From positions 2,485,001-2,549,000 of the forward strand of contig NZ_JACXXJ020000005.1 of the NCBI RefSeq assembly GCF_014926405.1: a stretch of DNA of 64,000 nt, given 5' to 3'. This DNA comes from Agrobacterium vitis (GTDB lineage Bacteria; Pseudomonadota; Alphaproteobacteria; Rhizobiales; Rhizobiaceae). Positions 8,643-16,879 of this stretch are shown one piece after another (the first letter of the stretch is position 1; each line of letters opens with the position of its first letter). The position numbers were made by a program, and so were the translations under genes. Below the pieces are notes generated by a model. That model was not told the origin of the DNA and ran no database searches. It saw only the letters and a list, made by a program, of their open reading frames with translations.

Positions 8643-10461
8643 AAGCAGCCGTATCCCGGTCTTTTTCCCTCTCTTTGTCCTGATCTTTCTCCGTCTCATG
8701 TCCCCGCTTGGGTTTGATCAGCGGTTCCGGCTGGACAGGCCTGTTATACAGCATGTGGGCGCCGCCCTTGATGCCTTCCACCGCCTGAATGCGCAGACGC
8801 TCATCGTCGCGGCGGCGGATATCGGCCTCGATGGCCTCGGCCATGTCCTCATCCACACCCAACGCCTCGATGGTCTTGCGGCCGAATTTCAAGCCTGATT
8901 CCACCGTTTCGCGCAGTTCATATTCGACATTGCGCGCCCGCAGCCACAGGCTGTGAACACGATCATAGGAGCGCACGAACAGCCGCGCCTGGGGAAATTC
9001 GGAGGCGACCAGCTCGACGATCCGGTCGGTGATCTCCCGCTTCTGGGTGCAGACCGCCACCACCTTGGCCTTTTCGATACCAGCGGCCCTTAACATGTCC
9101 AACCGTGTGCCATCGCCGAAATAAATACGGAATCCGAAGGAGGCGGCCTGGCGAATACGGTCGGCGGAATCATCGATAATCGTCACATCCCGGCCGCTGG
9201 CCAGCAGCACCTGGGCGGCAATCTGGCCGAAACGCGAAAAGCCGATCATCAACACATCCGAACCGGCACCGTCAAAATCCTCGTCCAGCTCCTCATGCTG
9301 ATCGCGTGACAGAAGCCGGGAGGAGAGCGCCGCGACCACCGGCGTTAGCGCCATCGTGAGCGTGACGATGGAAATCAGCAGCGACGAGGTGGCGCCGGAA
9401 AATACGCCCGCCGAGACGGCGGTGGTAAACAGCACGAAACCGAATTCACCACCCTGCGGCAGGATGGCGGCAATACGAATGGCGTCATCATGGCGGGAGC
9501 CTGCCAACCGGCACAGGCCATAGATGCTCAACGCCTTGATCAGCATCACCACCGGCACGGCCACGGCCAACAGCCAGAGATTGGCAAAGATCACGTCAAA
9601 TTGCACGGACAGGCCCACCGCCATAAAAAACAAAGCTTGGAGAATGCCGCGAAATGGCTCGATATCGGCTTCCAACTCATGACGATAGGAGGATTCGGCC
9701 AGCATAACGCCAGCCAGAAAGGCCCCCATGGCCATGGACAGGCCGACCGCCTGCATCAGCATCGCCGATCCGAGCACGATAAACAGAGCCGCGGCAATCA
9801 TCACCTCACGGGCGCCAGTGCGGGCCATCACCTGAAACAGCGGATTGAGCAGGTAGCGCCCTGCCAGGATCATCGCCAGCGTCGCCGTGACGGCCACACC
9901 GATATCGATCCACAGTGAGCCGGGCGCAGGTGCCGCCTGAGCGCCGAGAATGGAAATCAACGCCAGCAGCGGCACAATGGCAAGGTCCTGGAACAGCAGG
10001 ACGGAAAAGGTACGCTGGCCGTATTGGCTATTCAAATCGCTGCGATCATTGAGAATCTGCAAGGCAAAAGCGGTGGAAGAGAGCGACAGGCCAAAACCGG
10101 CAATCACCGCGCCGCGCCAGTCAAGAAGGTCAAAGGCCAGCGCCACCCCTGTCAACAATGCACCGCCCAACACTACCTGAGCTGTGCCCAGGCCGAAAAT
10201 ATCGGCGCGCATTTTCCACAAGGTCGAGGGTTTCAGCTCCAACCCAATGACGAACAGCAGAAAAACGATGCCAAGCTCGGCCACCGAAAGAATTTCCTCC
10301 GCCCCGGTGATGACATGGGCGACAGGACCGATAACGGCACCTGCTGCCAGATAGCCGAGCACCGTGCCGAGGCCGAGCTTGCGGAAAATCGGTGCGGCGA
10401 CCACGGCACCGCCCAAAAGTACGAGAGCCTCGGTAAACAACAGGGTGGGTGCGGTGCTCAT
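8641..10461 (-). CDS. CPA2 family cation:proton antiporter (KefB/KefC-like)
   Basis: The 606-residue protein has an N-terminal Na+/H+-exchanger domain of about 12 membrane helices (1-390) and a cytosolic TrkA-N/RCK nucleotide-binding domain (about 405-525) starting with VLMIGFSRFGQIAAQ. A charged C-terminus with repeated KDRD/EKD runs ends the protein. CPA2 proteins of this build extrude K+ (or Na+) for H+ in the inner membrane and are gated by nucleotides or glutathione adducts. The dinucleotide loop reads GFSRFG rather than GxGxxG, so ligand preference may differ from E. coli KefC. No KefF/KefG-type ancillary subunit gene is next to it. KefB versus KefC cannot be decided. Confidence 0.88.
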   Translation of the reverse strand: MSTAPTLLFTEALVLLGGAVVAAPIFRKLGLGTVLGYLAAGAVIGPVAHVITGAEEILSVAELGIVFLLFVIGLELKPSTLWKMRADIFGLGTAQVVLGGALLTGVALAFDLLDWRGAVIAGFGLSLSSTAFALQILNDRSDLNSQYGQRTFSVLLFQDLAIVPLLALISILGAQAAPAPGSLWIDIGVAVTATLAMILAGRYLLNPLFQVMARTGAREVMIAAALFIVLGSAMLMQAVGLSMAMGAFLAGVMLAESSYRHELEADIEPFRGILQALFFMAVGLSVQFDVIFANLWLLAVAVPVVMLIKALSIYGLCRLAGSRHDDAIRIAAILPQGGEFGFVLFTTAVSAGVFSGATSSLLISIVTLTMALTPVVAALSSRLLSRDQHEELDEDFDGAGSDVLMIGFSRFGQIAAQVLLASGRDVTIIDDSADRIRQAASFGFRIYFGDGTRLDMLRAAGIEKAKVVAVCTQKREITDRIVELVASEFPQARLFVRSYDRVHSLWLRARNVEYELRETVESGLKFGRKTIEALGVDEDMAEAIEADIRRRDDERLRIQAVEGIKGGAHMLYNRPVQPEPLIKPKRGHETEKDQDKEREKDRDTAA

Positions 10462-10534
10462 CTTAGCCTTTCCGGTGCAAGCCTTCTATCGCAGGGTTCG
10501 ACTGGTCTGCCCTTGATGCGGAAGGGAATGCAAA

Positions 10535-10643
10535 CTATAGCGACGTCATCGCACCCTATCGAGTGCAATCAGGTCGCTATAGCACTTTATCCCTGCTGCA
10601 TAATTTTCTCCTCAAACCGATTCCGGTTTACGGAATTATGCAG
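10535..10643. repeat. Bipartite palindromic repeat, copy 1
   Basis: Hairpin A is CTATAGCGAC (from 10535) paired with GTCGCTATAG about 30 bases on. Hairpin B is CTGCATAATT (10596-10605) paired with AATTATGCAG (10634-10643), with an inner AAACCG/CGGTTT stem. The same two-hairpin organisation recurs at 29732-29834. It lies between the divergent antiporter and pmbA genes. Confidence 0.75.
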
Positions 10644-10672
10644 TAAAGGAAGGTGACGAGAAAGGCCAAGCC

Positions 10673-12019
10673 ATGTCATCTGAAAATTCCCCCGAACATC
10701 TTTTGTCGCGCGCCCATCAACTGGTCGATCTGGCCCGCAAAGCCGGGGCCGAACGGGCCGATGCCGTCGTGGTGCGCTCCCGCGCCCATTCGGTCAGCGT
10801 GCGCCTCGGCAAGGTCGAGCAGACCGAATCCTCGGAAAGCGACGATTTTTCACTGCGGGTGTTTATCGGCAACCGCGTCGCCTCCGTCTCGGCCAATCCT
10901 GGCTTCGACCTGACGGCGCTGGCCGAACGCGCCGTTGCCATGGCGAGGGTTTCGCCGGAAGATCCCTATACCGGCCTTGCCGATGAAGAGGATCTGGCCC
11001 GGACCTATCCGGATCTGCAACTTTACGACCCAACCGACGTGTCGAGTGATGCGCTGCGCGACGCAGCTCTTGCCATGGAAGAGGCGGCCCTTGCCGTCAA
11101 TGGCGTCAGCAATTCGCTGGGGGCCAGCGCATCAGCGGGCATGGGCGGTTTGGTCCTCGTCACCTCGCACGGCTTTTCCGGCCACTACCAGGCCTCGCGG
11201 TTTTCCCGCTCGACCGGGGTAATCGCTGGCGAAGGCACGTCAATGGAGCGCGACCACGATTATGACAGCCGCCTCTATTTCGCCGAACTGGACAGTCCTG
11301 AAGAGATCGGCAGACGCGCAGGCGAGCGCACGGTGCGCCGGATCAATCCGCGCAAGGCCGACACCGCCAAAAACCTGACGGTTGTGCTCGATCCGCGCGT
11401 CGCACGTGGCTTTGTCGGCCATATCGCCGGTGCCATCAATGGCGCAGCGGTGGCCCGTAAAACCTCCTTCCTGCGCGACCGCATGGGCCAGCAGGTGTTG
11501 AAATCCGGCCTCAGCATCACAGACGATCCGACCCGGGTGCGTGGCTCGTCCTCGCGTCCCTTCGATGGCGAAGGGGTGATGGGCAAGCCTCTGACGATGA
11601 TTGAGGACGGCGTTTTGCGCCATTGGTTCCTGTCGACGTCGGCGGCGCGCGAACTGGGCTTGAAAACCAATGGACGCGGCGCGCGCGGCGGCACGTCCGT
11701 CTCGCCCTCCTCCTCCAATCTGGCGCTGGAGCCGGGCGACATCACGTCGGAGGCGCTGATATCAGGTATTTCCAGTGGATTTTACATTACCGACATGATC
11801 GGCCATGGGGTTGACATGATCACCGGCGATTACAGCCGAGGGGCCTCCGGTTTCTGGATCGAGAATGGCGAACTGACCTATCCGGTATCGGAAGTGACGA
11901 TTGCTTCCAACCTGAAGCACATGTTCATGGCGATGACGCCAGCCAATGACATCGACCGCAAATTCGGCGTCGCGGCTCCGACCCTTGCCATCGAAGGCCT
12001 GACGATTGCAGGGAAATAA
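10673..12019 (+). CDS. pmbA: TldD/PmbA family metalloprotease subunit PmbA (TldE)
   Basis: This 448-residue protein is the PmbA/TldE partner of the cytosolic TldD-TldE zinc protease, which degrades unfolded peptides and processes ribosomally made peptides such as microcin B17 in E. coli. Visible family blocks are the N-terminal RKAGAERADAVVVRSR, a central LDPRVARGFVGHI and the C-terminal GRGARGGTSVSPSSSNL and YSRGASGFWIENGELTYPV. It lacks the HExxxH zinc motif of TldD, as expected for TldE. No tldD is in the window. It is followed 24 bp later by the phosphatase gene and probably heads that operon. Confidence 0.92.
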   Translation: MSSENSPEHLLSRAHQLVDLARKAGAERADAVVVRSRAHSVSVRLGKVEQTESSESDDFSLRVFIGNRVASVSANPGFDLTALAERAVAMARVSPEDPYTGLADEEDLARTYPDLQLYDPTDVSSDALRDAALAMEEAALAVNGVSNSLGASASAGMGGLVLVTSHGFSGHYQASRFSRSTGVIAGEGTSMERDHDYDSRLYFAELDSPEEIGRRAGERTVRRINPRKADTAKNLTVVLDPRVARGFVGHIAGAINGAAVARKTSFLRDRMGQQVLKSGLSITDDPTRVRGSSSRPFDGEGVMGKPLTMIEDGVLRHWFLSTSAARELGLKTNGRGARGGTSVSPSSSNLALEPGDITSEALISGISSGFYITDMIGHGVDMITGDYSRGASGFWIENGELTYPVSEVTIASNLKHMFMAMTPANDIDRKFGVAAPTLAIEGLTIAGK

Positions 12020-12043
12020 CCACATCGACAAGGACCGTAAAGG

Positions 12044-12874
12044 GTGAGCAGCACAAGCCAAATGCCAGATCTTCAAGCCGATCTCGACCTCATTGCCGAG
12101 GCAGCGCGACAGGCTGGCGAGGTGGCGCTGACCTATTTCGGGGCCGATCCTGATGTCTGGTGGAAAAACGAGGGCCAATCACCGGTCAGCGCAGCAGACT
12201 ATGCCGCCAACAGCCTGCTGGAAAAACTCCTGCGCGGCGAACGCCCCTCCTATGGCTGGCTTTCGGAGGAAAATGACGACGATGAAAGCCGGCTGAGCCG
12301 CGACAGCGTCTTCGTCATCGACCCGATCGATGGCACACGCGCCTTTCTGGCCAAGGAAAAAACCTGGTGTGTGTCCGTCGCGGTCGTGCATCGTGGCCGA
12401 CCAGTGGCCGCCGCCTTGGTCGCCCCTGCGCTTGGCGAAACCTTTCTGGCGACCGCCGAGGGCGAGGCAAGTTTGAATGGCAAAGCGATCACGGTCGCTG
12501 ACCGCCTGCCCCACCAAAGTCTGCGGGTGGCGACGCCTGCCGAATTGCTCAAGGCCTTTCGGGACGGCGTGCGTGAGCGGCTGGAACGGGTCGCCCATAT
12601 TCCTTCGCTCGCCTATCGGCTGGCGCTGGTGGCGGACGGGCGGATCGATGCGACACTGGTGATGAAAAACTCCCATGACTGGGACCTGGCTGCGGCCGAT
12701 CTGGTTCTTGAACGGGCCGGCGGGGCGCTGACCGACATCCACGGCAAGCCGCTGCTCTACAACCGGCCGCAGGTGCGCCATGGCCACCTTCTGGCTGGCT
12801 CGAACGCCGTCCTGCCGGAACTGCTGGCCGCCTTTTCGGCAGGGCCGGAGACTACACCGGACAAGGGCCGATAA
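12044..12874 (+). CDS. Inositol monophosphatase family phosphatase (CysQ-like)
   Basis: The 276-residue protein belongs to the Mg2+-dependent, Li+-sensitive IMPase/FBPase/CysQ superfamily. Metal-binding motifs are SEEN (74-77), DPIDGT (93-98) and a C-terminal HDWDLAAAD segment (WDxxA type). Candidate reactions are hydrolysis of 3'-phosphoadenosine 5'-phosphate (CysQ) or of inositol-1-phosphate; gene order next to DUF4170 in rhizobia is usually annotated cysQ-like, but substrate is not certain. GTG at 12044 is preferred because AAGGA lies 9 bases upstream; an ATG six codons later lacks a ribosome site. Confidence 0.85.
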   Translation: MSSTSQMPDLQADLDLIAEAARQAGEVALTYFGADPDVWWKNEGQSPVSAADYAANSLLEKLLRGERPSYGWLSEENDDDESRLSRDSVFVIDPIDGTRAFLAKEKTWCVSVAVVHRGRPVAAALVAPALGETFLATAEGEASLNGKAITVADRLPHQSLRVATPAELLKAFRDGVRERLERVAHIPSLAYRLALVADGRIDATLVMKNSHDWDLAAADLVLERAGGALTDIHGKPLLYNRPQVRHGHLLAGSNAVLPELLAAFSAGPETTPDKGR

Positions 12875-12875
12875 A

Positions 12876-12971
12876 ATGCAGGATGAACAACCCAGTGTCG
12901 GCATGGCAGGTCGGGCGGCGGCGGTTGACCTTGCTGTAAAAATCAAGCAGATGACATCTGCGGGACAATGA
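12876..12971 (+). CDS. Possible 31-residue small ORF between the CysQ-like gene and DUF4170
   Basis: An ATG begins one base after the preceding stop and is preceded by AAGGG at good spacing, which would allow translational coupling. The peptide starts MQDEQPSVGMAGRAAAVDLA and ends with TSAGQ. I do not recognise it and there is no domain. It may be a real small protein or a remnant of a degraded gene; only conservation can tell. Confidence 0.25.
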   Translation: MQDEQPSVGMAGRAAAVDLAVKIKQMTSAGQ

Positions 12972-12987
12972 TGATGGAAAAGATGAG

Positions 12988-13224
12988 ATGACCGAGACAA
13001 GCGATAAGAAACAGCTTCTACATCTGGTGTTCGGTGGTGAGTTGAGCAATCTGGCTGAGGTTCAATTCCGGGATCTGAAAGAATTGGATATCGTCGGGAT
13101 CTTTCCTGACTATGCAACAGCGCTTTCCGCATGGAAAAGCAAAGCGCAGCAGACAGTCGACAATGCCCATATGCGGTATTTCATTGTGCATATGCATCGC
13201 CTGCTGACCCCTGGCGAACAATAA
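12988..13224 (+). CDS. DUF4170 domain-containing protein
   Basis: This 78-residue soluble protein matches the small alphaproteobacterial DUF4170 family: an LLHLVFGGELSNL start, a central LDIVGIFPDYATALSAWK and a C-terminal RYFIVHMHRLL. The family has no known function, but its gene usually sits immediately upstream of waaA in rhizobia, as here, suggesting an envelope/LPS link by context only. It reads in the same direction as its neighbours. Confidence 0.85.
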   Translation: MTETSDKKQLLHLVFGGELSNLAEVQFRDLKELDIVGIFPDYATALSAWKSKAQQTVDNAHMRYFIVHMHRLLTPGEQ

Positions 13225-13390
13225 TACCAAGGCTCGAAGCGTCATCTTCCATGGCGCTTCGGATGAAGCGTAGACTTGACTGACATTTGGTGCCGCCACG
13301 GACCATGACGGTTTGTGGATGAAAACACGCCTGATGACGGATCGCGGCCTCACAGCCATGACCCTCTGGCGTATTGAGGGTTGGAGAAGG

Positions 13391-14710
13391 ATGAGCGCAT
13401 TGGCACGCATCGCACTGACCGCCTATCGCTGGGCAGGGATCGTCGCCTTTCCGTGTGCAGGGCTTTTCCTGTCCATTCGCGCCGCCAAAGGCAAGGAAGA
13501 TCGCACCCGGCGGCTGGAACGGGTCGGCTATGCTGCCGCAAACCGTCCGCGCGGACCGCTGGTCTGGGTTCATGCCGCCAGCGTCGGCGAGATGATGGCG
13601 GTAACGGCCCTGATGCGGGAACTGCGCCGCTGCGAGATTAATGTTCTCCTGACCACGGGTACGACAACCTCGGCCAAGATTGCCAGCGACCGTCTTCAAG
13701 ACGGCGTCATCCATCAATATGTGCCAATCGATGCCCTGCCCGCCGTGCGACGGTTTCTCGATTATTGGCAGCCGGACATGATGATCGGCGTGGAATCGGA
13801 GATCTGGCCGACCATGCTCCAAGACCTGCATGACCGGCAGATCCCGCAGATCCTGGTCAATGCCCGAATTTCCGACCGCTCCTTTGCCCGCTGGCAGCGC
13901 CACCCCGCTGTGGCGGCCTCGCTGTTTTCCAAGCTTGCCATGGTCGTGGCACAATCGGACGTCGATGCAGAACGGTTCCGCGATCTCGGCGCCTGGCCGG
14001 TCAGCGTCTCCGGCAATATCAAAGTGGACACGGACGCCCCACCCTGCGACAGCGGCCTTCTATCGAGCTATGAGCGGCAGATTGGCCATCGCAAGACCTG
14101 GGCGGCTATTTCCACCGCCGAGGGCGAGGAAAAGATCGCCGCCATGGTCCACCGCGCTTTGAAAGCCCATATGGGCCAGCTCAGCATCGTTGTGCCGCGC
14201 CATCCCGAACGGGCCGATGCCATCGAGGCGATGATGATCGAGCAGGGGCTGACGGTTGCCCGCCGCAGCCGCAACGATCCGATCACGCCGCAGACCGATG
14301 TGTTTCTGGGTGATACGATCGGCGAAATGGGGCTTTATCTGCGGCTGACGGATATCGCCTTCGTCGGTCGCTCGATGATGAAGGAAGGCGGCGGCGGTAA
14401 CCCGATGGAGCCTGCCGTGCTGGGCTGCGCAGTGCTGAGTGGCCCGCATGTGGAAAATTTCCGCGAAAGCTACCAGCGCCTGGTGCGCCACGGCGCCGCC
14501 CGCGTTGTGCGCGACGCCGAAACCCTGGCGAAAGCCGTACATTTCCTGATGAATAACCACCTGGCGCGTCACAAAATGTCCGATTCCGGCATGGAAGCCG
14601 TGCAGGACATGCGCGGCGCGCTGACGGCGACCATCAAGGCGATGGAACCCTATATCAATCCCTTGACCGTCAAGGCACGCCTCGAACCGAAGACGGCAGC
14701 GGGCGAATGA
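13391..14710 (+). CDS. waaA: 3-deoxy-D-manno-octulosonic acid (Kdo) transferase
   Basis: The 439-residue GT30 enzyme transfers Kdo from CMP-Kdo to lipid IVA at the cytosolic face of the inner membrane. An N-terminal hydrophobic anchor is followed by the Kdo-transferase N-domain with GPLVWVHAASVGEM and the acceptor-binding Glu, LLTTGTTTSA and MIGVESEIWPTML. The C-terminal GT-B half contains EGEE, VPRHPER and GGGGNPMEPA. ATG 13391 is chosen because GGAGAAGG precedes it; an upstream in-frame TTG has no ribosome site. It overlaps the next gene by 4 bp (ATGA), so coupled translation is likely. Confidence 0.95.
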   Translation: MSALARIALTAYRWAGIVAFPCAGLFLSIRAAKGKEDRTRRLERVGYAAANRPRGPLVWVHAASVGEMMAVTALMRELRRCEINVLLTTGTTTSAKIASDRLQDGVIHQYVPIDALPAVRRFLDYWQPDMMIGVESEIWPTMLQDLHDRQIPQILVNARISDRSFARWQRHPAVAASLFSKLAMVVAQSDVDAERFRDLGAWPVSVSGNIKVDTDAPPCDSGLLSSYERQIGHRKTWAAISTAEGEEKIAAMVHRALKAHMGQLSIVVPRHPERADAIEAMMIEQGLTVARRSRNDPITPQTDVFLGDTIGEMGLYLRLTDIAFVGRSMMKEGGGGNPMEPAVLGCAVLSGPHVENFRESYQRLVRHGAARVVRDAETLAKAVHFLMNNHLARHKMSDSGMEAVQDMRGALTATIKAMEPYINPLTVKARLEPKTAAGE

Positions 14711-15447
14711 CAGGGAGCGGTATTGTGACTGATGACCTTGCCCGATCAGCCCCTAAAATTGGCGGAATTCTGTTCGACAAGGATGGCACGCTGTTGGATT
14801 ACGACGCCAGTTGGGCGCCGGTGAACCGGCAACTGGCACTGATGGCCGCCGATGGCGACCAGACGCTGGCCGATCAATTGCTCGGCGCCTGCGGCATGGA
14901 CCCCGAAAGCGGTTATGTCGTCCCCGACAGTCTGCTGGCGGCGGGCAATGCCCGTGAGATCGCCGAGGGACTGGCCAAGGCGGGGTCGCCCTTCGATGCC
15001 GATTATCTCACCGAAGCGCTGGATGCGATTTTCGCCAATGCCGCCGAGCTTTCCGTGCCGGTGACCGATCTTCATGCGCTGTTTGCAAAGCTGCGACAGC
15101 GCGGCCTGAAGCTCGGCATCGCCTCCTCAGACAACGAACGCTCGATCCGCGCCATCGTCCAGCGGTTCGGGCTTGAGCCGCATGTGGATTTCATTGCCGG
15201 TTACGATAGCGGGTTTGGCTGCAAGCCGGAGCCGGGCATGGTGCATGGCTTTTGCCAGGCGACCGGCCTTGCCCCCGCAAACGTAGCCGTGGTCGGCGAC
15301 AATAATCACGACCTGTTGATGGGCCGCAATGCAGGCGCCGGGCTTTCCATCGCCGTGCTGACTGGCACCGGATCGCGCCTGACGCTGGAAGCCGGCAGCG
15401 ATTTCTGCCTGAACGACATTACCGAACTTGAACAGGTCCTGGGTTGA
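14707..15447 (+). CDS. HAD superfamily hydrolase (Gph/PGP-like)
   Basis: The 246-residue protein is a class IA HAD phosphatase. Motif I is LFDKDGTLLDYD with the nucleophile Asp, motif II is IASSD, and motif IV is VVGDNNHDLLMG; an alpha-helical cap lies between about residues 30 and 110. It resembles phosphoglycolate phosphatase Gph but the substrate is not determinable. It is translationally coupled to waaA and overlaps the 5' end of the lpxK frame, so it sits inside the lipid A operon. A role as a sugar-phosphate phosphatase in that pathway is conceivable but not supported by sequence alone. Confidence 0.85.
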   Translation: MTGSGIVTDDLARSAPKIGGILFDKDGTLLDYDASWAPVNRQLALMAADGDQTLADQLLGACGMDPESGYVVPDSLLAAGNAREIAEGLAKAGSPFDADYLTEALDAIFANAAELSVPVTDLHALFAKLRQRGLKLGIASSDNERSIRAIVQRFGLEPHVDFIAGYDSGFGCKPEPGMVHGFCQATGLAPANVAVVGDNNHDLLMGRNAGAGLSIAVLTGTGSRLTLEAGSDFCLNDITELEQVLG

Positions 15448-15457
15448 GGGGCAGCCG

Positions 15458-16495
15458 ATGAAGCTGCATGCACCCTCATTTTGGTGGCAAAAAGCCGGAT
15501 TTTCAGCCCTGGCGCTATGGCCGCTGTCTTTCCTCTATGGCCGAATTGCCGCCCGGCGCATGCGCGGGTCTTCAGCCTATGCTCCCGCGTTACCGGTGAT
15601 CTGTATCGGCAATGTCACGCTTGGCGGCGCTGGCAAGACGCCGACGGCCCTGGCTCTGGCCAAGGCCGCCCTTGCCATGGGCCTGAAGCCCGGCTTTCTC
15701 AGCCGTGGCTATGGTGGAACGGTCCGCCGCCCGACCTTGGTCGATCCGGGCCACCACACCGCCAAGGATGTCGGTGACGAACCGCTACTCCTCGCCTCAG
15801 TGGCGCCAACAGTGGTGGCATCGCGTCGCCGCGACGGAGCCAGGGAACTGGAACGCCAAGGCATAGACCTGATCATCATGGATGACGGATTTCAAAGCGC
15901 GCAGATCCGCATCGATTGTGCCGTGGTGGTGACCGACAGTTACAAAGGCGACGGCAATGGTTTCGTCTTTCCCGCCGGGCCATTGCGGGCACCGCTGGCA
16001 ATCCAGTTTCAAAAGCTGGACATGCTGCTGGTGGTCGGCAAGGGCGATGCCGCCATTCCGATGGTGCGGCGGGCGGCACGGATGGGCAAGCCGGTATTGA
16101 CCGCGCAGCTTCATCCCCTGCCCGGCCCAAACCTTAGGGGCCAGCGGGTGCTGGCTTATGCTGGCATTGCCGATCCGGAAAAATTCTACCGCACCCTGCG
16201 CGAAATGGGTGCAGACATCGTCGTTGCCAGAGGATTTGGCGATCACCAGGCCTTGTCCGCTTCGGCAATTGCCGAACTGATCGAAGAGGCTGAGGCCAAC
16301 GCCCTGCTGCTGGTGACGACCGCCAAGGACCAGGCCCGGCTACGGGGTTCAAGTCGGGGTGGCGCAGGAAAAGACCGGGCAGAGGAACTGCTGGCCAAAT
16401 CCACCGTGATCGAGATCGAGATGAACTTCGATGATCCGGCTGTACCATCACGGATAGTAGACCGGGCGCGGGATCGTTTTCAAAAGTCTCGGTAG
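15458..16495 (+). CDS. lpxK: Tetraacyldisaccharide 4'-kinase LpxK
   Basis: This 345-residue membrane-associated kinase phosphorylates the 4' position of the lipid A disaccharide. An N-terminal hydrophobic segment (about 14-28) anchors it, and the P-loop GNVTLGGAGKT is at 51-61. LSRGYGG, DVGDEPLLLA, IIMDDGFQ and the C-terminal GFGDHQALS are all family blocks. ATG 15458 has GAGGGG upstream. It lies after waaA and the HAD gene, consistent with a Kdo/lipid A operon. Confidence 0.95.
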   Translation: MKLHAPSFWWQKAGFSALALWPLSFLYGRIAARRMRGSSAYAPALPVICIGNVTLGGAGKTPTALALAKAALAMGLKPGFLSRGYGGTVRRPTLVDPGHHTAKDVGDEPLLLASVAPTVVASRRRDGARELERQGIDLIIMDDGFQSAQIRIDCAVVVTDSYKGDGNGFVFPAGPLRAPLAIQFQKLDMLLVVGKGDAAIPMVRRAARMGKPVLTAQLHPLPGPNLRGQRVLAYAGIADPEKFYRTLREMGADIVVARGFGDHQALSASAIAELIEEAEANALLLVTTAKDQARLRGSSRGGAGKDRAEELLAKSTVIEIEMNFDDPAVPSRIVDRARDRFQKSR

Positions 16496-16531
16496 CGCAA
16501 GCCGCGTTGCCCACGCACCGGGTCGGGCCGC

Positions 16532-16762
16532 TTACCGCTTCTGGTTGGGCAGGTTGCCGGCACGCTTTTCCGCTTCGAGCGAGGCCGCCGCATCGACATA
16601 GGCTTCCTGGCGATCGACGCTCCAGTATTTCAGCTCATCGATGGTGATCGGCCGACCGGTGATGGCGCAGACCACGTAGGAGCCGGGAAAGGTAATCTGG
16701 AAATCCGCATCCAGGTATTTCACCGTGGCCTCGCGATTTCCACGGCTTTCGAAGCGATTCAT
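16532..16762 (-). CDS. DUF2093 domain-containing protein
   Basis: This 76-residue soluble protein has the DUF2093 signature: an N-terminal REATVKYLDADFQI, then PGSYVVCAITGRPI and a DELKYWSVDRQEAYV core. The family is restricted to alphaproteobacteria and uncharacterised. It is transcribed toward lpxK (convergent). Two nearby Cys are absent; only one Cys (VVCAI) is present, so no zinc ribbon is evident. Confidence 0.85.
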   Translation of the reverse strand: MNRFESRGNREATVKYLDADFQITFPGSYVVCAITGRPITIDELKYWSVDRQEAYVDAAASLEAEKRAGNLPNQKR

Positions 16763-16879
16763 GGAGTGGTCCTAACTCTCTTCTTGTTCTTGTCTTTTGG
16801 TAATTCCCGCACGTTCCGTGCCAAACTGGCAGTCGCATGCCGTCTATAAATGCACACAAACTGCCCTTGCAATCAACCG

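Noticed and set aside
12179..13132. Open frame antisense to the CysQ-like gene and DUF4170
   Set aside because: Antisense to two supported genes; no family match.
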